A stretch of 64,000 bases of DNA from Phytophthora colocasiae (GCA_018806915.1 JAGKQI010000096.1:310001-374000); one strand, 5' to 3'. Counted from the first letter of the stretch, positions 1 through 11,390 are shown. The notes: generated by a model not told the origin, from the letters alone. Translations and numbers: made by a program.

Positions 1-2
1 AA

Positions 3-206
3 GACCTCCAACTAATCAAGGAGATGGAGGAAGAACTCCATCGATGTGGTCATTTTAAACGCATTTTCCCTACAGCTCAATCATTTGACAGGTATTCCGA
101 ACTTTTCGAATCGCTGCGCTATCGTAATTTGCTAGGTATGAAATGGTTTCAACAAACAAACCAAGATGGCGGTCGAAGATTTCCCCCAACAAAAAAGAAA
201 CAATGA
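3..206 (+). CDS. 3' end of an unidentified gene (5' truncated by window edge)
   Basis: This frame is open from the first bases of the window to a TGA at 204-206 and gives about 67 residues, so it is probably the last part of a gene that begins to the left. The tail is polar and ends in a basic run (PPTKKKQ). I do not recognise a domain. The gene would converge on the next one (minus strand, stop at 258) with only 51 bp between them, which fits the compact spacing elsewhere. It could instead be a chance open frame, since a short edge fragment cannot be tested by length. Confidence 0.4.
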   Translation, partial: DLQLIKEMEEELHRCGHFKRIFPTAQSFDRYSELFESLRYRNLLGMKWFQQTNQDGGRRFPPTKKKQ

Positions 207-257
207 AAGACGTACTGTTTTGGTAGACTGCAAGTGGATCCGCCGATAAGTATCTTG

Positions 258-1242
258 TTACATCTCTTTTCTCTCTTCATCGTCAGAATCTGCATCAGTT
301 ACCTGCTCCTCCTGCTTCGATTCCATTTCTTCCGTCTCTACTTTCTCCATTTCATTCACGACATTGAATTGATTCAGCTGGTGTTCCAACTGTGAGAACT
401 TCTGCTGGATATCGTTAAGACTCTCTTGTACACGGGCATCCTTTGCGTCCATCTTCTTGTGCAATTGAAATAGAGCTTGCTCCGAGAAAGCCAATCGTTG
501 CGAAAGCGTCGACAACTTTGCATCGACCGCTTGAGCAATTTTCGTCTCCATCTCTCGCTCCAAAGTCTGCTGAAACCCCTTCAACATCATCTGAACATCC
601 GATGCTCCTCCAAGTTGGACCCCAGCCATCTTCGCTGCCATTTCAGCACTACAACATACTTTTATGTTAATTAAACAACCAAAAACTTCAGTCATTTCCA
701 AACACCGACCTTGTGTCAACTGTAGCAACCGGTTCCATAGATACAAACACACATCGAAGCTCTTGCAATTGCAGTACACTCTTATCCCCAGTCAGCGATA
801 CAAATTTAATCTTCAAAGTCTGCAAACTCTTGAGGATATTGCAGTCCTGATCGCTCTGCTTGAAAGCAGGCGACATAGTGAACGTCTGAGGCTCGGAGCT
901 GCCTGACACTGCACCGTTGGCCTTCTTAACACCTCGGAAAGTGCCTAAATACACTTCACCCTGCTCTTCTTCCCCTAGCAAGTTGCGACGTAAACCTTCA
1001 GCATGAAGTTCCACGTGACGAGCAGAACATTCCACCTCAATCTGGAGCTGTAGACAACGCAGCGGTTGAGGCGACCAGCATAGGGACAATTCGCACGGGA
1101 CAGAGGAATTCAAGGGACGAGTTAACTGCAATGGCAATGACGAAAGCGACGCCGCGCCACCACTTGCTCCAGGCTGCAACTGCACGTCGACGGAGTCGGA
1201 GACATCAGTCGACCATGATGAGCGCCACGTCACAGCCGACAT
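258..1242 (-). CDS. PAAT-like (C10orf88-like) protein
   Basis: Two exons on the minus strand: 1242-710 and 648-258. The 61-nt intron has donor GTCGGT and acceptor TTGTAG, and splicing in phase 2 gives 307 aa. The ATG at 1242 is the first real one; codons before it are non-ATG. The N-terminal ~175 residues resemble the beta-sandwich of PAAT (protein associated with ABC transporters): the motifs EVYLGTFRGVKK, LKIKFVSLTGDK and LRCVFVSMEPV match the human pattern of an EVYLG strand, a KIK strand and a CVFIS strand. The C-terminal ~110 residues are heptad-rich coiled coil (LEREMETKIAQAVDAKL) ending in an acidic tail. In animals PAAT binds mitochondrial ABC transporters; that role here is inference from similarity recalled, not from a search. 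The gene is divergent from SEC63, with a 295-bp shared upstream region. Confidence 0.6.
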
Positions 1243-1537
1243 AATTGGCAAAAGTACACTTCATAGTGAAAGCAAGTGACGAAAACCTGTCTAACTTAAT
1301 AATAGCAACAGGACGTTGAAATTCATGGGAGAGACTGAAGTCTGTAAGGAGGCGTTCTGATTGGCTTTTCATATTGTAAAATTCGTACTTCTCCTTAACT
1401 AGCAACCAATAATCCCCTTTAAATCCAATTTTAAAGTTGCAACTTCAGGGGGTACCATCCGTAGCTCCACGTGTCGACTCTCCCCGACCAAGGTTCCTCT
1501 TCCTACCCATTCGCCTATCGTTCTCGTCCTGGCCACC
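1243..1537. promoter_or_regulatory. Shared upstream region of PAAT-like gene and SEC63, with CCAAT boxes
   Basis: A divergent intergenic gap of 295 bp. It holds a CCAATCA box read on the minus strand (1358-1364) and a CCAAT on the plus strand (1406-1410). A CCCATTCG stretch near 1505 resembles the oomycete initiator core, about 30 nt before the SEC63 ATG. No experimental start site is implied. Confidence 0.35.
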
Positions 1538-3431
1538 ATGTTGGAGTACGACAATTCGGCCTTCTACTACTTCTCCGTGTCGCTCTGCGCACTGTACGTT
1601 GTGCCCGTGACGTTCCTGTCTCTGCGCCGCATCCTCTACGGCGTCTTCCTCAAGGACCGCCTCATTGACAAGAGCCACGTGCGTTGCGAGCGTGAACTAC
1701 GCAAGGTCAAGCAGCTTCAGGCCGAGAAAACTGCTTTCCGCAATGTTTTCTCGCTTCCCTTCGTGTTTAACTTGCTGGTGCTTGCGGCTGTGTGGTATGC
1801 GCTCGTGCGCATGATGTTGCTGCTCAAGGACGACTCGGAGATTAAATCCTTTGACCCTTTCGCCATTCTAGGCATTGCAGCGGGTGCGACAGAGCGTGAG
1901 ATCAAGCGCGCTTACCGTAAAATGAGTCTACTATACCACCCGGACAAGAACCAGGGCGATGCTGTGGCTGAACAGAAGTTCATGCTTGTTGCCAAGGCTT
2001 ACGAAGCTTTGACGGACGAAGTGGCAAAGGCAAACTACGAGAAGTTCGGCAACCCGGACGGTCGTCAGGCTCTGCAGCTTTCCATTGGCTTGCCGACGTT
2101 CCTGTTGGACCCGGCCAATCACAACCTGGTGCTGTTCCTGTACCTGATCATCCTGGTGGTTGCAATCCCCAGTTGTGTGGCACTATGGTACTCGCACTCG
2201 AAGAAGTACGGAGACAGCATGATCATGTACGACACATACGGCTTCTACAACTTCGCCATGTCCCAGCACTCGCACCCGCGCATGTTGCCCGAGATCCTGG
2301 CTGGTTCCGCCGAGTTTCGTGAGATTCCCCGTCGCTCGACGGATGATGCTGAGCTGGGTGGACTTTTCAAGAAGTTCAAGCAGTCAGACATGATGGCTAA
2401 GCCTAAGTACAACCACCCGGCTATTGCCAAGGCCAACTTGCTGCTACACGCGCACTTTTTGCGTGAGAAACTGAGCCCCACGCTGCAGGGAGACCTCAGT
2501 TTGATGCTCAAGAAGGCCATTCAGCTTGTGGACGGTATGCTCGAGATCTCGGTCATGAAGTCGTGGCTGCAGACAACGCTTAACCTCATGGAGATGCAGC
2601 AGTTCCTGACCCAGGGACTTTGGTTCAAGGACCCTCCGTTCCTCCAGCTGCCCCACCTGACGGAGTCTGAGGTCAAACACATTGTTACGGGCAAGAACGC
2701 CGTGCGTAGCATGCACCAATACATTGCCATGAAGCCGGAGGAACGCAAGGGTTTGAGCGGCCTGTCTGAGGAGGACCGCCAGGAAGTGAACAAAGTATTG
2801 GAGATGATGCCTCACATGGAGCTGCAGATTTCGATTGGCGTGGAGGACGAGGAATTTATTGCTGAGGGCGACATTATGACGGTCACTGTCAAGCTTACTC
2901 GTAACAACGTGAAGGAAGGCGACACGTGCGACCTCGTGTACGCCCCGCGCTTCCCACACCCGAAGATGGAGCGCTGGTATTGCGTGGTGGGTGACGTTAA
3001 GATGAACCACCTGCACGCCTTCGCAAAGATGACCTCGCAGGAACGCGTAGTTGAACAGAAGCTGCAGCTGCAGGCACCGCCCAAGGCTGGCACTTATCAG
3101 TTGGACATTTTCGTCAAGAGCGACTCATACATTGGCATGGACCTGCGTGCTGTTGCAAAGGTGCGTGCTCTTAAGCTTATTTGTATTGACTTGTTGTGAT
3201 CAAGCAGCTAACTTGTTGTTTCGTTATGTGCTACTACAGTTCAACGTCGCCCCCGCATCCACACTGCCAGTCTTCAAGCCCCACCCGGAGGATTTGGAGT
3301 TAGATAACGAGCCCACACTGTTCGAACAGGTGATGAACGCCGCGGACTCGAGTGATAGCGAGGAAGCGGATGAGGACCTGGAGCAGGAGGAGGCCGAACA
3401 GAAGGCTGAAGAGAGCAAGAAGGACAAATAG
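1538..3431 (+). CDS. SEC63: SEC63-like translocon J-protein
   Basis: Two exons, 1538-3160 and 3240-3431. The 79-nt intron (GTGCGT...CTACAG) carries a branch-like GCTAAC, and the product is 604 aa. Sec63 recruits BiP to the Sec61/Sec62 channel in the ER membrane. Visible features are membrane segments at about 9-27, 74-97 and 196-217, a J domain at about 105-171 between the second and third segments with the HPD motif at 134-136, a Brl/Sec63 region after it, and a strongly acidic C-terminus (EEADEDLEQEEAEQKAEE). The acidic tail lies in exon 2 and in yeast binds Sec62. Length and domain order match the family (about 650-760 aa). The ATG follows a pyrimidine-rich leader. No disruption is seen. 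Confidence 0.93.
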
Positions 3432-4597
3432 AGTGCGAGCGCACAGCTAGTCTGTCTGCTTTGCCGTGAACGACACGAGCAATGCAATGACCATGTAAAC
3501 TCGATGTGTGTTGTTGCGTTGGGTGTACTTTTGTGTTGCTGCATGAAGGCAAATGGATATCCACCCACCGAATCCAGCAGGAAGATCATTGACACAACCA
3601 TTAGTTCGTGCGTGCGCTGAGAGCAGGTTTAGTCGATCCAAGTCTCTATTGCAATAAGTACCAACTTCTTCGATCATCTGGTGAGAACATGTCCGTATCA
3701 TTAGACGGTGCTGGTTTTTGTGTAAGGTAAAAAATCAAATATGGGCCGAGATAAAAGATGCTCGAATTACTCGGCATCTACTTATGCGTTGATAAAAAGT
3801 GAGACAGTTTCTGAAACTTCGCAAACCAGAGATTTTTTCTCGATTTTTTGTAGTAGCAGACCAATGAAATTAAGCTCATGCCCGTGGAGAAGAAAAAAAT
3901 CGACTTAATCAGTTTACGGCCGAATTTAGTCTTGCTTTCAGTATTGAAAGCGCTGAGTGAGTGTCATTTTTGTGACCATTTGAGGTTTGGGTTATTCCAC
4001 CCTCACCTTTTATATTTCCACTTGTGATCAAGTTTCGACGGAAATTAACTTACGGAGGACAAACAGTAAAAGTCAAGTGCCGAAGAAGCCGACAAAGCGT
4101 AAACGAGTCGCAGTTGGGGGGAGGCTGTTTACCCATGAAGTGCTCCAGGAACTTGCTGAGGCTGGCATCAAAACCAAGTCGTCTAAGAAAGCTGTTACTA
4201 CAACTGCAGGTAAAGGTGTAGAAGAGTACATGTAGCGCATATCACTTGTTCAGCTGTATTCTAAACAACAAAATGTTAGTCGAGTGTCTTGCACAGTGAG
4301 GTTGAATAGATGCTTTACTTACCAAATCAGTGCGGAGAATTAACGGGACTTGAACCCGCGACAACCCCGCTCCCATAATGGGCCCTCAATAAGCTCGCCG
4401 CCAACCAGGAAGGCGGCTGATCTGTCATCGCCTGGAGCCATGACACCTCGCGCCAAATTTACAAATTTAATTTTTGAAGGTATTCGTATTTAGTGTGTTT
4501 TAGCCAATAAAGTACTTGCTCTGTGAAAAACTTCACGTGATTGGCAGTTAAAATACGGCCCTAAAATGGTTGATGGCCCTAAATTGATGATTTACCT
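3432..4597. other. Gene-poor region with one doubtful short reading frame
   Basis: After the SEC63 stop I find no supported gene. A frame at 3987-4235 (82 codons) has a basic patch (KKPTKRKR) followed by a short helix-like segment (THEVLQELAEAG) and might be a fragment of a decayed gene or transposon. It has no clear upstream exon and is not called as a gene. AT-rich sequence surrounds it. Confidence 0.4.
4346..4356 (-). other. Pol III B-box-like / tRNA-like remnant
   Basis: On the minus strand GGTTCAAGTCC fits the tRNA B-box consensus GGTTCRANNCC exactly, and the bases around it can form a T-arm (GCGGG / CCCGT). I could not fold a complete cloverleaf: no matching 5' acceptor strand or acceptable anticodon arm lies at the right distance. 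This is more likely a tRNA-derived SINE or a decayed tRNA than a functional gene. Confidence 0.3.
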
Positions 4598-5194
4598 TAC
4601 CTAAAATCTGTTCTAAAGTTGCACTAATTGCACTAAAAAATTGTAAGATAAAGAAATAGTTTGCAGTTTTTAGTGCAGTATTTAGGGCAGATTAGCTGCC
4701 TACTGTTCTACCGGTATGGCTGCGGCCCGGGTTTTGTAGTATGGATCGCTTGTCGAGCTCTGATTGGTAGAAAACCACCCAACCGTAACCTAAACCCAAA
4801 CCCCTTTGCGCTCGCTAAAGCTCGCTAGTGAGGTGAACCGCTCGCCGCGCACGCGCGTCTCGCTGCCTTAAGAGGGAATGTTGGGCGCTCACTAAAGCTC
4901 GCTAGTGAGGTGAACCGCTCGCCGCGCACGCGCGTCTCGCTGCCTTAAGAGGGAATGTTGGGCGCTCACTAAAGCTCGCTAGGGTGGTGAACCGCTCGCC
5001 GCGCACGCGCGTCTCGCTGACTGGGGGGTGCTCCGTTGGATACTTTCGAATGGCTCATGTTGTGACTTGATTTGACTATTAACTGAATATATTTACCGTA
5101 ATTTATAGCAGTTTTAGAACAGTTTTGTTACTGGAAGTCTAAAACCCGAAATTTACTTTAGAACTTTTAGAACAGTTTAGAGCAGTATTAGGTA
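4598..5194. mobile_element. Putative non-autonomous element with terminal inverted repeats
   Basis: The left end (4598-4617, TACCTAAAATCTGTTCTAAA) and the reverse complement of the right end (5176-5194, TACCTAATACTGCTCTAAA) match at most positions, giving imperfect ~20-bp terminal inverted repeats about 600 bp apart. Sub-terminal TTTAGAACAG motifs recur near the right end. There is no coding capacity, and the middle holds a 77-bp tandem repeat. This arrangement resembles a MITE-type DNA transposon. I could not identify a target-site duplication, so the exact ends and class are uncertain. Confidence 0.35.
4808..5019. repeat. 77-bp tandem repeat, about 2.75 copies
   Basis: The unit begins GCGCTCRCTAAAGCTCGCTA and repeats with an exact 77-bp period at 4808, 4885 and 4962. 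The third copy stops at 5019 and differs in a few bases (GGGTGG for GTGAGG). The unit is rich in CGC/GCG, unlike the AT-rich flanks. It contains no open frame of note. Confidence 0.9.
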
Positions 5195-5757
5195 CGCATT
5201 ATCTAGTACCCATTAGACTCGAAGGCAGCTTTACATATCTATCGTTGACTCTAAATGCTGTCAACATACCTGGCAGCTTCAATGTCCAGCAGAAACTCAG
5301 CTTTTACCATCACGTCATGACAACTGTTGCAGGTCAAGTCAATATCAACGTTAGGAAAGACGAAGCGGACTGAGGCATTGATCGGTATCCAAGCAGCTGT
5401 AGTAATGGCTCAAGGATTCGTCTTGGTGAGCTCTGATCGGAATGAAGTGTCAAGTCAAACAGCGTACGTATCAAGCTTTTTATTCGTAAGTCACGAATGC
5501 GAGGCTTGATTGAGACGCCACAATGCAGCGACCTGATGGAGCAACGCATTTTTTGCTTCAAGAAAGCGCCAAAAGGATCGTAGAGGATGTCATTGCTCCT
5601 AACAAGCGTTTTTGCTAGTTGGTGACAAGAGTTTTCATTGCAGCGGAGCTTCTTTACCTGTTCGAGGCGTTGAAAGTGGACATGTAGAAGTCCATCGTTG
5701 TGAGCTGCTCGCATATGCGGTTGGAGCTTCAGTGGAGACCGAGCGAGACGTGCCGCA
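5195..5757. other. Intergenic region upstream of the cysteine protease gene
   Basis: Short frames on both strands in this stretch have no recognisable product or splice pattern. I see no RNA gene. It probably holds upstream regulatory sequence of the protease gene. Confidence 0.4.
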
Positions 5758-5776
5758 TCATTCACATCTCAATTTT
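5758..5776 (+). promoter_or_regulatory. Oomycete-type initiator plus flanking promoter element
   Basis: The sequence TCATTCACATCTCAATTTT closely follows the oomycete core promoter pattern, in which an initiator with a TCATT core is followed by a C-A-rich, T-rich flanking element. It lies 83 bp upstream of the protease ATG at 5841, a typical distance for a start site in these organisms. Confidence 0.5.
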
Positions 5777-6906
5777 CTCGACTGCGACTACCAACTCCAG
5801 TCCAACTCGATCCATTCGTCTCCACTTTTGTTCAAGCACAATGTTACCCGTGTCGACATTATCGATCGGCTTTTTGGCTTTATCGACGCAGATCTTCTCC
5901 CCGGTGGTGGCCCTCAGCGGAGATGCCCAGCAGATTTACACCGAGTGGAAGCAGTCGAGCTACTATTACCAGGCCGTACAGGTTGTCAACACCGTCGGTG
6001 GCACAGCCGCTGGTTCCTTCTCGTCATCGACTAAGAACGGTGTCTCCGGTAGTTCGAGCTCCGCTACCGAAGTGAATGTAGGATCACTAGAATCGAACGA
6101 GACGATCACATTCCCGTCGTCGCCAGGCTCTATTGGTTCCAGTGCTGCGTCTGCATCTTCTTCGGCGTCGGGCTCCACGACTGTGACTACCATCACGGAA
6201 ACGGAAGAGCAGCAGCGGTTCGATGACGCTTTGACAATCATCACTGAGCTTCAAGAGCTTCACCCTCACGCGAACTTCTCAATCAACACGCCTTTCGTGC
6301 TTCTGACATCGGAGGAATTCCTCGCGTACGTCAACCGCTACGCCATCGACCCGAACTCCAACCCCATCAAAGCCAGCTCCAGCTCAACTGCTGGTATGTT
6401 CACAACGGATGCTGAAGGTACCAATTCCACAACCGTTTCCGGTGGAAGCGGTGATATCATGACGGCAGCTGCAGCCTCAGGCGAGACGGTGGATTGGCAA
6501 AAGGCTGGATGTGTCACGGCTGTAAAAGACCAGGGTGAGTGTGGTGCTTGCTGGGCTTTCTCAGCCACTGCAGCGATGGAGTCAGGCCACTGTGTTGCTA
6601 CTGGTTCACTACCTAACTTGGCTGACCAGCAGCTCATTAGCTGCGACAGTGAGAACGGTAACAACGGTTGTGGTGGAGGATACGCTGCTTACACCATGGA
6701 CTGGGTTGCTAACAAACGCAGTGGCAAAATGTGCACCCTCGACACGTACCCGTTTACCTCAGACGATGGCAATGTGGCGAGTTGTGCGATGGGCTCTTGC
6801 ACGGAGTTTGATGTCGGTGTGATCGGCTACGAATCGGCTCGTGAAGACCCCAGCGCTATCGAGGATGCCGTGCGTAACCAGCCTGTGTCAATCTTCCTGT
6901 ACAGCG

Positions 6907-6911
6907 GTTCG
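6907..6911. repeat. Left target-site duplication (GTTCG)
   Basis: GTTCG directly precedes the TG of the 5' LTR and recurs at 12799-12803 directly after the CA of the 3' LTR. A 5-bp duplication is typical of Ty3/gypsy integrases. Confidence 0.93.
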
Positions 6912-7295
6912 TGTAGTAGAACCTAGGCTCTAAAGCTTAGTTCTAACGTGCAACAGACTGCGCACTCCCCAAGCAGACATCACAGACTGTGTCCTACAGC
7001 ATCAGCTGAGGCAACTTCATGTTCTACATGTTATAACAGGTCAGGCTGTTAGTGGCTGACTTTGTTTGCACTTGGAGCTTGTATGTCTAGCTACATGTAT
7101 CCTTAGGAATGATTGCTTGGCGAGCAGCAACTTCAAGGAGTTCTGCCTTCAAGTACTCGTTCTCTCTGAGTGGAGGCTCGTTGCCGAAGCTCACTCTTCA
7201 ATTTCTTATCAATACACTAGGCTACAGTTCCTGCGGGCTAGCCCCCGCATTGCCTTGTGTTAACGACTTTGAATTTCGACCCCGGGAATACTACA
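6912..7295 (+). repeat. 5' LTR (384 bp)
   Basis: Starts TGTAGTAGAACC and ends GGGAATACTACA, with a short terminal inverted repeat TGTAGTA / TACTACA. It is identical to 12415-12798 on direct reading of both copies. It should hold the element's promoter; no clear TATA box is visible. Confidence 0.95.
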
Positions 7296-7378
7296 AAGAA
7301 TTCTTTAGTAGGTTTTCCATTGAAGTGCAACGACCTGTTGTACAGCTAGTGGACAACTGAAGTTGAAGACAACTCAAG

Positions 7379-9178
7379 ATGGCGGACGCTGGAGCGACTG
7401 GTTCTGTACCACTGTTTACCCCGGTTTTACCACCAAAGATAGTGTCGACCTCTCATGGAGCACTGGTGAACTGGAGGAAGGAAAGACACGACTATGAGGC
7501 GAAGCTGCACGCGCGCTGCCGTGTGACTGGTGAAGCTTTTGAAGCTGTGGTAGAGTCTGTCGCAGGAGCATTCAACCCCCACCTGCTGGACGCTTTCTGC
7601 GAGCTCCAGCTTTGAGTCTCGCCAGCTAACGCCACCGACGACATGCTGATAACTGAGATCGAGAAGATCATCTCGAGCGTGAAAAACGGCTCCTTGCCTG
7701 ACATCAAGGACCTTTATGAGCGTGAACTAAAGCCCAACATGGCCGAGAGCGACGTGAGAGCCCGCTATATCGACTACTTCATGCTGTTTAATACCATTAC
7801 GTTGGAGAATGGCTTGACAGAATGTTTTTCTGAGGTAGATGGCGTGAAAGAGAAGTGCAAGCGGTTGATAGCATCGCTACGGCCAGAGGCGTTAAAGAAG
7901 GAAGTGAAGCAGAGAGTCCGTTTTACTGACAAGGCTGCCGCGTCCAACGCGAAACTTCTTTTCGATCTGATAGTCGAGCGTGCAACTGAGCATGAGCGCT
8001 ATTATCAGCGCCAAAAGAAACAGCGACAGGAGGCGTCCGGGCGTGAGGCTATTTCGTCTAAGAAGCAAAAGGATAAGAAGCAATCGAAGCAGTCGAACGG
8101 AACGGCGCTTCAAGAGTCGACTAGTAGAGACACTGCGAGAGTAAAGGTCGATCAGAAGACCAAGCCCAAGGCTAAAACAGAGGCTTCACGTCAACCTCCA
8201 GGTCCATGTCCGAAATGCAAGGCCATGCATTGGCTGCGTGTGGAGTGTACGGAGGCAAGTGAGGACGAAAAAAAGGAGCTCGTACAGAAATTGCGTGATG
8301 CGCGCAAGGCCAAGAAGGCGCGTACCAAACGCCTCGGTGAGCTTTTACCTAACACAGAGCGACATGTGGTATTGAATGGTGTCCTGGAGCTGCCGTACTG
8401 TCCTGATAGCGGCTCGGATTTCACTGTGATTGGACTTTCGCACTGGAAACGCCTTCTAGTTGCCGATCCGAGTGTAACGAAGGAAAAACTTGATACTCCT
8501 GTTCGCACCCAGGCATTTGGAGCGACGTGGGTGACAGCTGAATGGAAGACTTGTCTTCAAGTACTAATTCAAACTGCGGCTGGCCCTGTCGAGCCTATGG
8601 GATTAGTGGACGTACTTATTGTCGACGTGGACGATGAAGAGTTCATTGTGAAGAATGATTTGTTGGTGATGTTGGGTATTGACGTCGATAGACAGCTTGA
8701 GCAACTGGCCAGCCACAACATCGATGATTTGACCGGTGACCCAGTGGAGCTTGAAGCTGACGGAATGCCCGTGAATCCTGATAAAACTCCATCTGATGAC
8801 GATGATATTTTCGCTGCTGTTGAAAGATTGATTGATCGTGCGGTGGAGAATGGATTTCCTGTGGAACGTGTGGAGCAGTTGCGGACTATTGCTCATGCAT
8901 ATGACGTGTGGCGCCTGGAGCTCCGAGCGGATACTCCTGCTAGTGTCCCACCAATGGAGATTCGATTGAAAAACGGGGCTCGCCCCACGAAGTGTAAGCC
9001 CCGCAAATACCCGCCTCATATCAGGAAGTTTTTACGAGAATTTAACGCGCGTCTTGTTGCACTAGGACTGGTCTATGAGAATCCTGATAGTCGTTGGGCG
9101 AGTCCTGTTTTGCCGGTGAAGAAGAGCGCGGATATACTGGACCTTCGACAAACGACAGACTACCGGAGCATTGAATGA
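7379..9178 (+). pseudogene. Gag-like, zinc knuckle, retropepsin and start of RT (retrotransposon)
   Basis: One frame from ATG 7379 with a TGA at 7613-7615 that splits a 78-codon start from the rest (7643-9178). The first ~230 residues after the stop are charged and helix-rich, as in a gag capsid region. A CCHC-like knuckle follows (CPKCKAMHWLRVEC, spacing 2-3-5), then a retropepsin active site PDSGSDFTVIG near 8404. The far end is the N-terminal RT segment (LVALGLVYENPDSRWASP). The frame ends at TGA 9176-9178, where a one-base shift moves the RT into the next frame. The early TGA could be a readthrough site, but the later shifts argue for decay. Confidence 0.8.
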
Positions 9179-10300
9179 CCAGACAGAAATAATGGCTGCA
9201 GTGATGCCAATCCTCGCTGTAGTTATGGAAAATGCTCGAGGAATGAAACACTTTGGACTTTTTGATTTCTTGAAGGGTTTTTGGCAGTTTCCACTTGCAG
9301 AATTCTGTCAGGAATTGCTGTCGTACATGACTGACGAGAAAATATTGACACCCCGTCGTGTTCCTCAAGGAAGTAGTGACGCAGCTATTTTCTTCCAGAA
9401 GACAATGGAGACATGCTTTGCGAGTTTACTCTACGAGCATCTACTTATCTGGATTGATGACTTGCTGTTGTACGCTGCTGACATGGATACATACATGGTT
9501 AAGTTGGGTGAATTCTTCGCGTTACTGAATCAGTTTGGTCTCAAGCTGAGTGCTAAAAAGTCCAGTCTCTATCAAACTGAAGTGAAGTGGTGTGGACGAG
9601 TGCTGGATCACCAAGGTGTTCGCCATGATTCACAACGACACACTTCGGCAGATCCCGTACCCAAAGACCGCTGGCGAATTGCAGCAATTTGTCTGTGCTG
9701 TTAACTGGATGAGAGAAAGCATTGTGGATTACGCGCTTATTATTATTAATGTACAGCCACTTCAGAAACGCCTGGATACCGCACTTGCTTCTACCAAACG
9801 TACGCGCCGTGCAGCAGCTGGAATTGTGCTGGAATTAACTGAAGACGAGCGCGTTGCTTTTGATAACGTCAAGGAAATGCTAGCCACATGTGCTACGCTC
9901 GATTTTCCTGATGACTCAGCTACTACCTGTCTGTTTACAGATGCATCAGACATTGGGTGGGCTCTCATTGTGACTCAAGTGGTGAATTTTGACTCGAAGC
10001 TGCCGGCTACTGAGCAACAGCACCGGCTCCTCCATTGCATGAGCGGTACATTTACTGGAAGTCAGTTGAACTGGACGGTGACGGAAAAGGAGGCCCTACC
10101 TATTGTGGTCGCTTGTGAAAAGCTTGACTATCTCTTACTGCGTCCAAAAGCCTTTTCGAATGTACTGCGACCACAGAAATTTAATTCACGTCTTCGCACC
10201 CCACCAGAATGTGAAGAAACATGTGAAAGGCAAGTTGTTGAGGTGGTCTATGAAGCTTTTTGAACTACCGATACGTCGTGGAGCATGTGCCCGGCCCTGA
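9171..10300 (+). pseudogene. Reverse transcriptase and RNase H region, broken by frame changes
   Basis: The RT core runs in one frame at 9171-9704 with the catalytic pair in WIDDLLLYA. It then continues in another frame from about 9630 to 10160 through the RT thumb (TAGELQQFVCAVNWMRE) and into RNase H (LFTDASDIGWAL, TEKEALPIVVACEK). A third frame carries 10160-10262 (MYCDHRNLIHVFAPHQN), a typical Ty3/gypsy RNase H segment. Each change looks like a one-base gain or loss. I do not reconstruct the joined protein. Confidence 0.8.
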
Positions 10301-11390
10301 CAATGTTTGGGCCGATATGATATCTCGTTGGGCTGGTAATCACTCAACAGCGAAGGTGAAGCGTCTTAGATCCCCTGAAGAAGCGACTATGGTGTCACCA
10401 TCTACACGAACCTTGACAGAGTCACAGCCATCGTCACTTCGACCTCTGGATGCTGATTCTTTCGTTTGGCCCACGGTGGCAGAACTTGCCGAGGTCCAAG
10501 CAACTTCGGACGCTCCGGCCAATGTAGATATTGCTGACAACGGCCTTTTAACCCTAGAGGGACGGATTTGGGTACCCAGCACGGCTACAGACCTGATCCA
10601 GCGCCTCTGTATTGTAGCGCATTGCGGTGCACAAGGCCATCGTGGCCAGAATGTGATGCAGACGCATTTGTCTCGGATTTTCGCTATCGATGGAATTACA
10701 ACCATTGTCAAGACTTTTGTGAAGGATTGCCTATTGTGTCTGCACTCTCGAGGGGGAAATGTCATCCCACGCCCTTGGGGCGAAGTGATCGATTGCAAAA
10801 CGCGTAATGGATTGCTACATTTCGATTATCTCTACCTGGGAAGCAGCTATGGCACAAGCAAGTACATCCTGGTCCTCAAGGACCATGCAACGCATTATTG
10901 CGAGTTAGTAGTTGCAGACACAGCTGACAGCAGAGTAGCGGTGGAAGCACTGCTGGATTGGCACTCGCAGTTTGGCCTGCCACCTGAGTGGGTATCTGAT
11001 TGCGGGTCACATTTCAAGAATGAAGTTGTTGCCGAACTAGCACGTCGTCTACGTACTTTGCAGAAGTTCACCCCCGCGTACTCACCTTGGATAAACGGAT
11101 CCATAGAGAGGGTAAATCGCGACATCCTACAAGTGGTGCGTGCAATGATCCTGGAGTACAAGATCAGCTACAAGGACTGGGTCTACTTGGTGCCGATAAT
11201 TCAGGCAAACTTGAACCACACTGCAGTTCCTTCTCTGGCGAATCGTGCTCCAGTGGAGCTGTTTACGGGCTTGGAATGTCCAACACCGCTGCGTGAGTTC
11301 TATCTACCGGACCATGGCAAGTTGCAAACTATCCTGACAGTGACCGAATTGAGGAGTATCTCGCAGAGCTGCGCTCCAGCATGCAAGTGA
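10260..11390 (+). pseudogene. End of RNase H and integrase (retrotransposon)
   Basis: The frame opens with the end of RNase H (VVEHVPGPDNVWADMISRW), then the integrase. The zinc-binding HHCC residues are in VAHCGAQGHRG and CLLCLHS. The DDE residues are in LHFDYLYLG, WVSDCGSHFKN and NGSIERVNRD. The frame fails near 11335, after which the matching residues continue in the frame of the next entry. Confidence 0.82.

Noticed and set aside
4330..4440. Functional tRNA gene.
   Set aside because: B-box present but no complete acceptor stem or valid anticodon arm.
4560..4690. CCCTAAA and TTTAGGG motifs suggesting an internal telomere repeat.
   Set aside because: Only single, scattered units occur, with no tandem array; they are explained by the inverted-repeat structure.
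4808..5019. CRISPR-like array.
   Set aside because: The 77-bp units abut each other directly with no unique spacers, and the genome is eukaryotic.
5841..6926. RXLR or CRN effector.
   Set aside because: The signal peptide is followed by protease pro-region and catalytic motifs, with no RXLR-dEER or LXLFLAK-type motif.
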